Origin: Erinaceus europaeus | Taxonomy: Eukaryota; Chordata; Mammalia; Eulipotyphla; Erinaceidae | DNA: 64,000 nucleotides | Assembly (NCBI RefSeq): GCF_950295315.1 | Contig: NC_080168.1 | Location: 63,697,838-63,761,837, forward strand | Direction of reading: 5' to 3' | Shown here: in pieces, positions 49,062-58,732 of the stretch | Numbering within the stretch: the first letter of the stretch is position 1 | Layout: the number at the start of each line of letters is the position of its first letter | Notes under the pieces: model-generated | What the model was told of the DNA's origin: nothing | What the model saw: the letters and a program-made list of their open reading frames with translations, nothing else | Database searches by the model: none | Program-made: the position numbers and the translations under genes

Positions 49062-49394
49062 TGTTGTGCCCAGAAGTTCGAGTCCCGATCTCATACAGAG
49101 AAGACCAGCATCACACATACAATAGCAAGAGCCTATATTAGCAAGCTTAAGCTTGGGCCACCGACAACCTTCCACAGAAGGGGAGAGTCTGCTGCTGGTG
49201 ACCATGCAACATTGTTGCTCTCAACTTTTTATAGTACACAGAACAAGAGCGGTTGGTTTCAGTTTAACTACTTTAATGGCTGTAACAAGGAACTGTTGGT
49301 TTCAATGTAAAAGTCTCTAACAAGTAACAGTTGGTTTCAGTGTAACAGTCTCTAAGAAGTAACAGTTTCTAATCTCTACATTCTAATCTCCACA
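49062..49394 (-). mobile_element. 3' LTR of the class I ERV
   Basis: 333 bp, plus strand TGTTGTGCCC ... AATCTCCACA. The adjoining TTGCCCCCTTGTCTTTTGT (49,395-49,413) is, on the sense strand, a polypurine tract (ACAAAAGACAAGGGGGCAA). GTAACAGTTGGTTTCA is repeated two to three times within the LTR. Confidence 0.95.
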
Positions 49395-49735
49395 TTGCCC
49401 CCTTGTCTTTTGTAACTTCTAGGGCCCAATCTTGGGCCAATCTCTGTTTCTGACTACTGTCCCAGTATCTAGGTGAGGTTCAATGGGGTGTGAGGAGTAT
49501 TAGTAGCAGGAATGAAGATTAGAGTCACCAGGAGAGAAAGAGTTGACAAGAGTCACGAACGGAGCAACCGGAGCTTGAGCGGGTGTTTAGGGACAGACTT
49601 AAGTCGCCATCTAGTCTTGAACTCTTTTGTCTCTGCTGCACGGACGTGGGAGTGGTGGATCCACGGGCCAATACTGTCTACCTTCAGAGCTGTGGGGGTG
49701 GCTAGGATGACAGTATAAGGCCCTTACCACTGGGG
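49395..49735 (-). mobile_element. 3' non-coding remnant of the class I ERV
   Basis: Sequence between the integrase end and the 3' LTR, about 330 bp. No env-like frame remains. Confidence 0.7.
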
Positions 49736-50218
49736 CTCGAGTGTCTCTTTTTGGTGGCGTCTCACCAAGACCGAGTCTCCGGGCTGGAATGGATGAGGGT
49801 CTGGAGGAGGTGCAGCTTCATATATTGCTCTCAGTCTTGGCCACACATGCTTTTGGACCTGAACTATTGTCTGTAAAGAGGCAAGCATGTCCTGATCATT
49901 AATATCAGTGAGCAAGTCTGATCTCAAGGCTGGGATTATGGGAGGGGGACGACCGAACATGATCTCAAATGGGGTCAGCCTCGCAGCATAGGGGGTATTT
50001 CTTACTCTATAAAGGGCAAAGGGAAGGAGAGTTACCCAGTCTATGCCAGTCTCCATAGTTAATTTTGTTAAGGTCTCTTTTAGAGTTCTATTCATGATCC
50101 AGATAGCCTCTAATAGGTCTAATATTTCTTGTTGGTTTTTGATAGCTTTACCTTCAGCTATGAGCAGTCCCCCTTTCTCGATATATAGCCCTGTGGATGT
50201 GGGCTGTGGCAAAGGCAT
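49736..50218 (-). pseudogene. pol: Class I ERV integrase C-terminal part
   Basis: Minus-strand frame. After a short RNase H-derived start (TGLYIEKGGLLIAEGKAIKN) it continues as the end of the integrase: DWVTLLPFALYRVRNTPYAA, LTPFEIMFGRPPPIIP and the C-terminal SH3-like GDSVLVRRHQKETLEPQW. The zinc domain and the catalytic core with its first Asp residues are gone; the RNase H reads almost directly into this segment, which marks a deletion near 50,120. Confidence 0.88.
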
Positions 50219-50579
50219 AGCGGCTATCAGTGTAGATGTTAAGCTTTTTCCCTTTTCTTAGGTTGAGGGCTTTTGTGGGGGCAATTAATTCAGTTTTTTG
50301 GGCTGAAGTCCCTGTGGGCAGGGCAGCTGCCCACACAGTCTCATGTTTAGTAGTTACCGCGGCCCCAGCATACCTTACCCCATCTCTGAAGCTGCTCCCG
50401 TCAGTACACCAGTTCACTTCTGTTCCTTTTAAAGGCTGGTCTTCTCGGAAGCTAGATGTGCAGCTCAGAATCTCATACCAGTCATGTAAGGGAGCATCTA
50501 ATTTGGGGTCAGGGAGCAAGGTAGCTGGGTTCAAGGATGCTCTGGATGAGAACTGAATGACAGGTGGGTTTAGCAACAA
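50154..50579 (-). pseudogene. pol: Class I ERV RNase H
   Basis: A 141-codon frame: NPATLLPDP (linker), WCTDGSSFRDGVRYAGAAV (first catalytic Asp, TDGSS motif), AQKTELIAPTKALNL (Glu), YTDSRYAFATAHIH (Asp). It follows the connection domain and precedes the integrase remnant. Confidence 0.9.
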
Positions 50580-50612
50580 GCTTTGATAATGAGTTAACCG
50601 GGCATTGCTGAT

Positions 50613-51060
50613 CTACCTGTCAGGAGGTTGTCGAAGGATTCCATCTACAGCATGAGGAGTAGTCATGGTCAATTTCTGACCGAGAGTCAACTTCTGAGCA
50701 TCCTTTGTCAACATAGCCATAGCAGCTATGATGTGGAGGCACGGTGGCCATCTGGCTGTCACTGAGTTTAGCTTTTTTGAGAAATAAGCTACCGGCCGCA
50801 TCCAGGGTCCTACTGTTTGTGTTAGGACCCTCTTGCTTTTCATCTATGAAAAGGTGAAAGGGTTTAGTCACATCAGGCAGTCCCAAGGCAGGAGCTGACA
50901 ACAGGACAGGCTTTAGTTGTTTAAAGGCGCTCTTGTGAGCCTCAGTCCATTTAAAAGGCTTCCCTTCTCGGATCACCTCATAAAGGGGTTTTGCTATTTC
51001 AGCAAAACTGGGGATCCACAGCTGGAAAAATCCCACCAACCCCAAGAATTCTTTTACCAC
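50613..51060 (-). pseudogene. pol: Class I ERV RT thumb/connection
   Basis: Two overlapping frames separated by a frameshift near 50,830: KEFLGLVGFFQLWIPSFAEI and [20 protein letters not shown], then [20 protein letters not shown] and [16 protein letters not shown]. The order is that of gammaretroviral RT downstream of the palm. The catalytic palm itself is deleted. Confidence 0.9.
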
Positions 51061-51064
51061 CTGT

Positions 51065-51850
51065 CAGGTCGTGGGAGTAGGTGTCTTAAGTATACCTCTG
51101 CTCTTTTCAAACCCTCGGGGAGGATGGGCCTCTCGGCCTTTCCACTGAGGGCGCTCTGCGGTAGCTGCCAACAATACCTTAGTGAGATTGTGAGTCTGTC
51201 GCTCCCTAGCTGCTGTCATTGTCCATAATTGGCATTCTTTAGGGATCTCTCGGTTGTTAAAGATTTTCTCTGCTACTGCCAGTAGTTCATGTAAAGATTT
51301 ATCTGCTAATCTATCTATTTTTTGGAGTTTTTTTCGGTATCAGGGGCAGCCTGGTTTACAAAGGCCATAATTACTGCTGACTTATTTTCTGGAGCTTTTG
51401 GATCTAGGGGAGTGAACATTCGATATGCCTCCATAATTCTTTCTAAGAAGGCAGCTGGGGTTTCTATCTTTTTTTGTTGCACACTACTAACCAAACTGAT
51501 GGGTCGGCATGCAGCCACCCGGAGACCTCCCATTAGAGTCTGGCGATAGACCCGGGGATTCTCTTTACCTTCAGGTGAGTTAAAATCTCAGGTGGGTCTT
51601 ATCAGAGGGAAACTGGCATCTTTCAGGGTTGAGTTTAAGGTGGGGTTCCCATCCGCCCCAGGCATGAATTTTCGGGCTTCTGAGAGGATCTTTCTCTTTC
51701 TTCTGTGGTAAAAATAATCTGTAAAAGCTGCTGGCAGTCATCCCAGGTTGACTGATGGGTAAAAATAACAGAATCTAACAAGTCAATGAGTGCTGCTGGT
51801 TTTTTCTGAAAACTTAGAGATCTGCATTTTCTAATTATAAAGGTCACTAG
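51065..51850 (-). pseudogene. gag: Class I ERV capsid
   Basis: 51,847-51,635: LIDLLDSVIFTHQSTWDDCQ QLLQ. After a frame change 51,533-51,315: ETPAAFLERIMEAYRMFTPL, the major homology region. Then out of frame down to about 51,065, LADKSLHELLAVAEKIFNNR and a KGREAHPP-like basic tail. No CCHC knuckle is found before RT sequence starts at 51,060. Confidence 0.85.
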
Positions 51851-51930
51851 TGAAAAACGGCCAATACTGCATCAATTGTTCAGCATTCTCGTTTGGGGGT
51901 CCTAGGGCTCGGAGAGGCAGGGCCACTGAA

Positions 51931-52615
51931 TCAGGGTTTCTCTGGGCTGTATGGGCTCTCATATGAAGAGGGCTCTGTTAAGTCCTGGCCTGTTGCTGGG
52001 GGTTCCTGTGGGGCTGGAGGAAGTTGAGGTTGGTAGGGAGGAGGGTACTCTAGGAGGTCTACTTCAGGACCACCTTGGAAAATAGGGTAGGAGGGGGAAG
52101 TGGGAGGGGGCGCGGAGGGGGCAGTTGGCTGACGATGAGAATTCTTTAAAGCAAGAACGGTGGGTCTCGAACCCTGTGGAGGAAGAAAAGGTTTTAACCA
52201 AGAGGGGGGTTCTCTACCAGATCCTGCAAAGTAAGGATATGAGAAATCTGGTCCGGGTGTCTTGGGTGTCTGAAGATGACGTCTCTGGTAGCATAGATAG
52301 TAGGCAAGTTCCATGTTCCTTCTGGGAGCCAACCAGTAGAGAAGGTTGGCCACTTATCTTGACAATAAGTGATCATCCGGTCTTTTTTTACTCTTAGACT
52401 TAAATTGTGAGCTCTCTGTTTGAATTCTTTGCAATGATCTAGGACCATAGTCAGAGGAGTCGAAGTAGCCTGACTCCTGACTTTGGACTTAAGAAAGACA
52501 AAACTGACAATGAATACAAAGACAACACACACAAGGAAAATACAGAGACAACATACACAAAGAGAATACAGAGACAACATTTTAAAAGAAAACTCTAGAG
52601 GCCCAGCCACCAACA
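51931..52615 (-). pseudogene. gag: Class I ERV matrix and proline-rich region
   Basis: 52,616-52,194 and 52,353-51,931 are two overlapping frames. Matrix: TPLTMVLDHCKEFKQRAHNL, KKDRMITYCQDKWPTFSTGW and HPDQISHILTLQDLVENPP. Proline-rich part after a frameshift near 52,200: PTAPSAPPPTSPSYP and LLEYPPPYQPQLPP, containing the PPPY late-domain motif that recruits NEDD4-type ligases in gammaretroviruses. Upstream of the matrix the same frame encodes a very hydrophobic leader (LCVCCLCIFLVCVVFVFIVS). Confidence 0.88.
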
Positions 52616-52619
52616 CTCT

Positions 52620-53123
52620 GAACTAACAGATGGGAGGTCAGCCCTTGCTGTTTCCCTACAGATGGGAGGACAGCCTTTCGCTGCTTCGTGGGCGCGACCC
52701 ACTCTCCCCTTACAAATTTGCAAGGGAGATCCAATCCAATCCCCTACAGCAGGGCCTGAGACATCTCCCAGGACCCTGGACCCCGAGCCGCCCAGCGCGT
52801 CCGCCTTCGACTCCAAGGGTCTCTTGCTACAGATGCCTGAAGTTTGACCGGTCTTGCTACTTCTCTACAGATAGGAGGACGGCCTCTCAAGCCGCCGCTT
52901 CCCTACAGATGGGAGAACAGCCTTTCGCTGCTTCGTGGGCGCGACCCACTCTCCCCTTCCAAATTTGCAAGGGGGATCCAATCCAATCCCCTACAGCAGG
53001 GCCTGAGATGTCTCCCAGGACCCTGGACCCGGAGCCGTCCAGCACTGACTCCAAGGGTCTCTCGCTACAGATAGACCGGTCCAGAAGGCTCAGTGAAGCT
53101 GGCATTCCTTTAGTGAGATGGGG
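52620..53123 (-). mobile_element. Leader of the class I ERV with a long tandem duplication
   Basis: CCCTACAGATGGGAGRACAG CCTTTCGCTGCTTCGTGGGC occurs at 52,654 and 52,901 (period 247 bp), both followed by near-identical ACAAATTTGCAAGGG / GGCCTGAGA / CCAGGACCCTGGACCC segments. Lies between primer site and gag, where packaging signals normally sit. Confidence 0.88.
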
Positions 53124-53141
53124 TCCTGGACGGGACCCCAA
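53124..53141 (-). promoter_or_regulatory. Primer binding site of the class I ERV (tRNA-Pro-like)
   Basis: Sense strand TTGGGGTCCCGTCCAGGA just inside the 5' LTR. It resembles the tRNA-Pro site of gammaretroviruses with several mismatches; the tRNA assignment is tentative. Confidence 0.6.
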
Positions 53142-53142
53142 A

Positions 53143-53477
53143 TGTTGTGCCCGGAAGTTCGAGTCCCGATCTCATACAAGGAAGACCAGCATCACATACA
53201 ATAGCAAGAGCCCTTATTAGCAAACTTCCACACAAGGGGGACCTTCCACACAAGGGGAGAGTCTGCTGCTGATGACCCTGCAACATTGTTGCTCTCGGCT
53301 TTTTACAGTACACAGAACAAGAGCTGTTGGTTTCAGTTTAACGGCTTTTACGGCTTTAATGGCTGTAACAAGGTACTGTTGGTTTCAATATAAAAGTCTC
53401 TAACATGTAACAGTTGGTTTCAGGGTAATAGTCTCTAAGAAGTAACAGTTTCTAATCTCTACATTCTAATCTCCACA
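53143..53477 (-). mobile_element. 5' LTR of the class I ERV
   Basis: 335 bp, plus strand TGTTGTGCCCGGAAG ... AATCTCCACA. Differs from the 3' LTR by scattered substitutions and several small indels. Confidence 0.95.
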
Positions 53478-53645
53478 ACTTCACAGGTGGTGAAGCAGGT
53501 CTGCAGGTATCTATTTTTCTCTCCCCCCTGTCTTCCCCTCCTCTCTCAATTTCTCTCTGTCTTATCCAACAACAACGACAACAATAATGATGACGACCAT
53601 AAACAAGGGCAACAAAAGGGTAAAAAAAGTTAAAAAAAAAAAAAA
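53478..53645 (+). repeat. ERI-type SINE, right part (split by the class I ERV)
   Basis: ACTTCACAGGTGGTGAAGCA, CT-rich, TTATCCAACAACAACGACAA, A-rich tail. Continuation of 48,955-49,061. Confidence 0.93.
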
Positions 53646-53651
53646 AGAAAA

Positions 53652-53925
53652 GGGAGTCGGGCAGTAGCGCAGTGGATTAAGCGCATGTGGAGCAAAGTTC
53701 AAAGGAATGAAGTAAGGATCCCGGTTTGAGCCCCCACTTGAAGAGGAGTCGCTTCACAAATGATGAAGCAGGTCTGCAGGTGTCTGTCTTCCCCTCCTCT
53801 CTCCATTTCTCTCTGTCCTATCCAATAATGACGACATCAACAACAATAATAATAACTACAACAACAATGAAAAACAACAAGGGCAACAAAAGGGAAATAC
53901 ATATAAATTAAAAAAAAAGAAAAAG
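53652..53925 (+). repeat. ERI-type SINE
   Basis: GGGAGTCGGGCAGTAGCGCA head directly after the tail of the preceding SINE; CCCCACTTGAAGAGGAGTCG; CTATCCAATAATGACGACAT. Confidence 0.92.
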
Positions 53926-53989
53926 AAAGGAAATATACAGCTACATAATTACTGCTTTGTGTATAAAAATAATGGTTTATTTTTTCTTT

Positions 53990-54620
53990 TTTATTTAAGA
54001 AAGAATTAATTAACAAAACCATAGGGTAGGAGGGGTACAACTCCACATAATTCCCACCACCCAATCTCCATATCCCACCCCCTCCCCTGATAGCTTTCCC
54101 ACTCTATATCCCTCTGGGAGTATGGACCCAGGGTCACTGTGGGTTGCAGAAGGCAGAAGATCTGGCTTCTGTAATTGCTTCCCTGCTGAACATGGGCATT
54201 GACTGGTCAGTCCATACTCACAGTCTGCCTCTCTCTTTCCCTAGTAGGATGGGTCTCTGGGGAAGCGGAGCTCCAGGACACATTGGTGGGGTCTTCAGTC
54301 CAGGGAAGCCTGGCCGGCATCCTGATGACACCTGGAACCTGGTGACTGAAAAAAAATAATAAAATAAAATAAAATTTTAAAAATAAATAAATAAATAAGA
54401 AGGGAAAATAATATGCAGAACTTGGACTGGAATTGTTGTATTACATCAAAGTAATGGCATATGGGGGTGGGAGGCAGAGGCTCATGTCTTGGAACATGAT
54501 GGCAGAGGAGAACTTGGGGTTGAATATGGAAAACTGGGAAGTGTTATGCATGTACAAACTACTCTATTTTATTGTCAACTATAAACAATTAATCCCCCAA
54601 TAAAGAAAATTTTAAAAAAG
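53990..54620 (+). mobile_element. L1 3' end with inverted upstream segment
   Basis: 54,410-54,615 is the sense L1 3' terminus (GTGTTATGCATGTACAAACT, AATAAA at 54,599-54,604, A-rich tail), matching the end of the young L1 at 61,870-61,935. 53,990-54,350 is the preceding 3' UTR segment in reverse (TTAATTAACAAAACCATAGG ... CTGGTGACTGAAA). An inverted 5' part with a sense 3' part is the hallmark of twin-primed L1 insertion. Confidence 0.8.
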
Positions 54621-54859
54621 AAAAAAATAATAATGGTTTAAATTTGTTTTATTCATGGAAATAGAGGTGGCAATGAAATCAGACAGAATAAATCCATAGA
54701 CCTATAATGGGAGTTTTCTGGATTGTCTAATGCTTCAGATATGTACAATAATATGGAAACTTCTAGATTTACTCACATTAGCAACACCTCCACAACAAAA
54801 TTAGCATTCAGACACTTTTTGTTCTTCCTTGGGTGCAACTGTACAAGTGATTTTCTTTT

Positions 54860-54883
54860 GTGTGTGTGTGTGTGTGTGTGTGT
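54860..54883. repeat. (GT)n microsatellite
   Basis: About 12 GT units near the tail of the antisense L1. Confidence 0.93.
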
Positions 54884-54933
54884 TTGAAATAGTATCTTTT
54901 TTTTTTTTTTTCAGGGCTTCACTTAAAGTCTTT

Positions 54934-56850
54934 TTTTTTTTCTTTAAGAAAGTATTAATTAACAAAACCATAGGGTAAGAGGAGTACAATTACACACAAT
55001 TCCCACCACCCATTCTCCATATCCCACCCCCTCCCCTGATAGCTTTCCCATTCTCTATCCCTCTGGGAGCATGGACCCAGGGTCATTGTGGGTTGTAGAA
55101 GGTAGAAGGTCTGGCTTCTGTAATTGCTTCCCCGCTGAACATGGGCATTGACTGGTCGGTCCATACTCACAGTCTGCCTCTCTCTTTCCCTAGTAGGGTG
55201 GGTCTCTGCGGAAGCGGAGCTCCAGGACACATTGGTGGGGTCTTCAGTCCAAGGAAGCCTGGCCGGCATCCTGATGACATCTGGAACCTCGTGACTGAAA
55301 AGAGAGTTAACATACGAAGCCAAACAAGTTGTTGAGCAAAGTTGTTGGACCCAAAGCTTGGAATAGTGGAGAGGAAGTGTTAGGGAGGTACTCACTGCAA
55401 ACTCTAGTGTACTTCTGCTTTCAGGTATATATTTTGCAGTAGTTTATGGATACATGTGAACATATGCTCTCTCTCACAGAAACTGGTGGTATATCTAGGT
55501 TTTGGGACTTTGTTAGAAAGTGAACCACCTGAGATGGAATTAGAGTATACTATGAAAGGAAAGGTCTCACCTGAGTAATGAAGCTGAAGGGTTGTCACTC
55601 CACATGTGTAGTCTCTGGACACAGTCTGAAGTGAAGCATGTTGAGGTGGCAATCGTTGTGTTCGTTAGGTTGTGAAAAGCAGATGCAATATTATTTGATA
55701 TGGATTGGGAGAGGCATACGGGAAAGTGGGCCCTACCCAATGGTTCCAGGACTGGGGGAAGTAGAGGCTCTATAGTGGAGATGTGAGGTTCCTGCTGTCT
55801 TAGGGTTCAAAAAGACAATCGATAGTTAATGTTATCATCACATTATTTGGTAATTGGGTTAACTTTGAAAAGTCCTTTTGTTAGGGTTTGCTGTGCAGTA
55901 CCCATGATCTTGTATATATAGCTATGCTATTGGTTGCTTCTGATCTACTTGGTCTAGGCTTTTGAGAGAGTCTGCATATCAATTACACTGCATATATTGA
56001 GAAAAGATTCAGTTTGTGTTCTGAAAAACTTCGAGACATACAATTAATTTTTCCCCCTCTCGTATTAACTAGTGATGTATATGACTACATTTTACTAGGA
56101 GTGTACATAAACACCATTCCCATCACCAAAAGACTGTGACCCATCTTTTATATAGCTATGCTATTGGCTCCCACCCCCCACTGTCCCAGGAAGCTGCATG
56201 TCTACCCCTCACCTCAGGGTTATTACTTTGGTGCCCTACTTATAATTTGGTCAGGTCCTGCTTTTAGTTTCCCTTTCAGATCTTCTTCCTCAACTTCTGT
56301 TGATGAATGGGATCATCCCATACTCATCTTTATCTTTCTGACTTAGCTCACTTAACATAATACCTTCTAGCTCCGTCCAAGATGGGTCAGAGAAGGTGGG
56401 TTCATTGTTCTTGATAGCTGCATAGTATTCCATTGTGTATATATACCACAGCTTTCTCAGCCACTCATCTGTTGTTGGGCACCTGGGTTGCTTCCAGGTT
56501 TTAGCTATTATGAATTGTGCTGCTATGAACATAGGAGTACACACCTCTTTTTGGTTGGGTGTTATGGAGTCCTTGGGGTATAACCCCAGGAGAGGAATTA
56601 CTGGATCATATGGAAGGTCCATGTCTAGCCTTCTGAGAGTTTTCCAGACTGCTCTCCACAGAGGCTGTACCAATTTACATTCCCACCAGCAATGTAAAAG
56701 GGCTCCTCTGTCCCCACAACGTCTCCAGCATTTGTTGCTGCTGTCCTTTTTGATGTATGCCATTCTTACAGTAGTGAGGTGGTATCTTAGTGTTGTCTTA
56801 CAAGTGATTTTCTTAAAATGTGCCAAAGCAAATGATTCTGTGTGTGCCTC
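54934..56850 (-). mobile_element. L1 fragment: ORF2 C-terminus and long 3' UTR
   Basis: Minus strand, 5'-truncated. From about 56,800 to the stop at 56,290 it encodes the ORF2 C-terminus, then about 1.35 kb of 3' UTR down to TTAATTAATACTTTCTTAAA and a poly(A) run (54,934-54,950). GGTTTTGTTAATTAA near the end is shared with 53,998-54,022. Fairly young by its open frame. Confidence 0.88.
56290..56800 (-). pseudogene. L1 ORF2 C-terminal domain fragment
   Basis: An open frame to the natural stop at 56,290. It contains the Cys-rich motif CWRRCGDRGALLHCWWEC, and downstream MFIAAQFIIAKTWKQPRCPT and YTMEYYAAIKNNEPTF. The 5' residues of the longer 205-codon frame (56,800-56,907) are SINE-derived, so the L1 part starts near 56,800. 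This is the part missing from the young L1 at 56,937-61,949. Confidence 0.9.
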
Positions 56851-56867
56851 ATAAAAAAATTGAATGG

Positions 56868-56936
56868 GGGGGGGGTCGAGCAGTAACGACATCAATAAGA
56901 ACAACAATAACTATAACAATAAAAAAGAGGGCAACA
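56868..56936 (+). repeat. ERI-type SINE remnant, target of the L1
   Basis: GGGGGGGTCGAGCAGTAACG jumps directly to ACATCAATAAGAACAACAAT: the whole centre is deleted. The CAA tail to GGGCAACA is followed by the L1; the SINE tail resumes at 61,956 (GGGCAACAAAAGGG). Confidence 0.8.
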
Positions 56937-57704
56937 GGACTTCCGGAGGCGGAGCTACGAGCAGCAGATTGCTTTCTCTCCTCTCCTCTCCTCTCCTCTC
57001 CTCTCCTCTCCCAGATCAACTAGGAATACCAAAGGAGACCACCCGGACCGAAACAAGACAGGACTAGAATGACCACAGGAACCCAGTAAATCACCCGTGA
57101 GTACAAACATGCGTGGCTGGTGACAGAGAGGAGAGAGGGGCCTAAGGAGAGATAAAGTGACTGCTAACAGTTCAACAGTTTATCAGTGGAGACACCACCT
57201 CCAGTCTGCTCCACCAACAAGGGGACAGCTGAAGGGAGGAAAGGACTCCCCAGAGACTCACCAAGTGCAACTCTGAGTCTCCATTGCTACTACCCTCAGA
57301 ATCTGGAGCAGCAACAGGGAGGGACACCAGGGGACAGAGATCTAACCGGGAAACTCAGGAGAAGACCTATAGCTTGGTGGCATAGCTGAGGGGCTGTGAA
57401 AGTCTCTTTGCATAACCACTGGATTATCTCTGCCACACCCTGCTTTATCTCTTGGTCAGGAGTCAGTGATTAAACTAAGAAGCCTATTGATAGTTTAAAA
57501 GCTCTCAGGCTCCCATACCCTACAGGGAAGAAAAAAAAAAGAGGCTTTTACACCACTGAGCTCCAACTCAGGGATTGAAAAAACTGTTAACTTCCACCAC
57601 GGTAAACCCTTTAATTAGATTACTTAGATACAAGTCAATCCAGGCAATAGTGATCAATAATTTGAAAAGTACTGATAAAGGGAACTCATAACATAATATA
57701 TAAA
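56937..57704 (+). promoter_or_regulatory. L1 5' UTR (internal pol II promoter)
   Basis: 768 bp before the ORF1 ATG. A (CTCTC)n run at 56,974-57,011 and GGAG-rich sequence follow the start. L1 5' UTRs hold the element's own promoter; no individual factor site is claimed. Hardly any CpG remains beyond CCGGAGGCGGAGCTACGAGC and ACCCGGACCG. Confidence 0.75.
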
Positions 57705-58676
57705 ATGGTTAAAACAACAAGAAAAAATATTGGAGACTCGAACCAGGACAAGAGTCCAGCTAAAAGTCCTCCAGAGGGTGAAGCACAAAACAACGAGTTC
57801 AACATCCAAACATTAGCTAAGGAAATAATAACAGGAGTGAGTAAAGAATTTGAAAAAATTGTAATCAGAAATGCAGGAACAACAAATGAGACTATGGAAG
57901 AAAATTCTAATAATCTCATGGTTATTAGAGAGCTGAAAGCTGAAATCGCTGAGCTAAGAAGGCAACTAGCTGAACAAGCTAAAACAGTATCAGAGCCGGG
58001 CAACAAAATAGATGAACTCCAGAAAGCAGTAGAGGGCAGAGAGAATAGAATCTATGAGGCTGAAGACAGAATTAGCAAGATTGAGGATGAATTAGAGACA
58101 ACTAAAAAAGAAGTAAGAGATCTAAAAAAGAGATTAAGAGATGCTGAAAACAACAACAGAGTCCTATGGGATGACTTCAAAAGAAACAATATACACATTA
58201 TTGGCTTACCAGAGGAAGAAAGAGGAGAGGAAGAAAGCACTCTCCAGACCATAATAGCCCAAAATTTCTCTAGTCTAGACAACACCAAAGACATAAAGAT
58301 TCAAGAAGCCCAGAGGGTCCCAAACAGAATTAACCCAGACCTAAAGACACCAAGACATATCATACTTAGATTGGAAAGGAATAAGGATAAAGAAAGGATC
58401 CTCAAGGCTGCAAGAGAAAAACAAAGAGTCACCTACAAAGGAAAACCCATAAGATTAGCAGCAGACTTCTCCATACAAACACTACAGGCCAGAAGAGAAT
58501 GGCAAGATATCTATCGAGTGCTCAATGAGAAAGGCTTTCAGCCAAGAATACTATATCCTGCTAGACTGTCATTCAGACTAGATGGAAGCATCAAAACCTT
58601 CTCAGACAAGCAACAGTTGAAGGAAGTAACCATCACCAAGCCTGCCCTGAAAGAAGTTCTGAAAGGTCTCCTATAA
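57705..58676 (+). CDS. L1 ORF1 protein (RNA-binding chaperone)
   Basis: Intact, 323 codons, close to the usual L1 ORF1p length. It forms trimers that coat L1 RNA in cytoplasmic particles and is needed in cis for retrotransposition. Residues about 1-45 are a basic, disordered head (MVKTTRKN). About 65-160 is a long heptad-type coiled coil rich in E/K/L (ELKAEIAELRRQLAEQ; KIEDELETTKKEVRDLKKRL). About 165-260 is the RNA-recognition domain (NNIHIIGLPEEE, PRHIILRLERNKDKERILKA). The C-terminal domain runs to the end (PIRLAADFSIQTLQARREWQ, ILYPARLSFRLDG). It is separated from ORF2 by 56 bp, as in other L1s, where ORF2 is translated by reinitiation. No disabling change is visible. Confidence 0.95.
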   Translation: MVKTTRKNIGDSNQDKSPAKSPPEGEAQNNEFNIQTLAKEIITGVSKEFEKIVIRNAGTTNETMEENSNNLMVIRELKAEIAELRRQLAEQAKTVSEPGNKIDELQKAVEGRENRIYEAEDRISKIEDELETTKKEVRDLKKRLRDAENNNRVLWDDFKRNNIHIIGLPEEERGEEESTLQTIIAQNFSSLDNTKDIKIQEAQRVPNRINPDLKTPRHIILRLERNKDKERILKAAREKQRVTYKGKPIRLAADFSIQTLQARREWQDIYRVLNEKGFQPRILYPARLSFRLDGSIKTFSDKQQLKEVTITKPALKEVLKGLL

Positions 58677-58732
58677 ACAACCAGACCACCACAAATAGGA
58701 CATATATCAAAACACTCTAAAACTCTACAAGA

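Larger units (their letters stand above)
49062..53477 (-). mobile_element. Class I (gammaretrovirus-like) ERV, internally deleted provirus
   Basis: Minus strand. 3' LTR 49,062-49,394, 5' LTR 53,143-53,477, flanked by a 4-bp target duplication ACTT (49,058-49,061 and 53,478-53,481), the size typical of class I ERVs. Order on the sense strand: LTR, tRNA-Pro-like primer site, duplicated leader, gag (matrix, proline-rich region with PPPY, capsid), then directly the RT thumb/connection, RNase H and integrase C-terminus, then the 3' LTR. Missing: nucleocapsid, protease, RT fingers/palm, integrase core and env. Total 4.4 kb. Confidence 0.93.

Noticed and set aside
52630..53220. 196-codon plus-strand frame as a protein with internal repeats
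   Set aside because: Antisense to the duplicated leader and 5' LTR of the class I ERV; the repeat is nucleotide-level.
49062..53477. CRISPR-like or immunity-related arrays in this window
   Set aside because: All short regular repeats are microsatellites, minisatellites or retroviral leader duplications in a vertebrate genome; no spacer structure.
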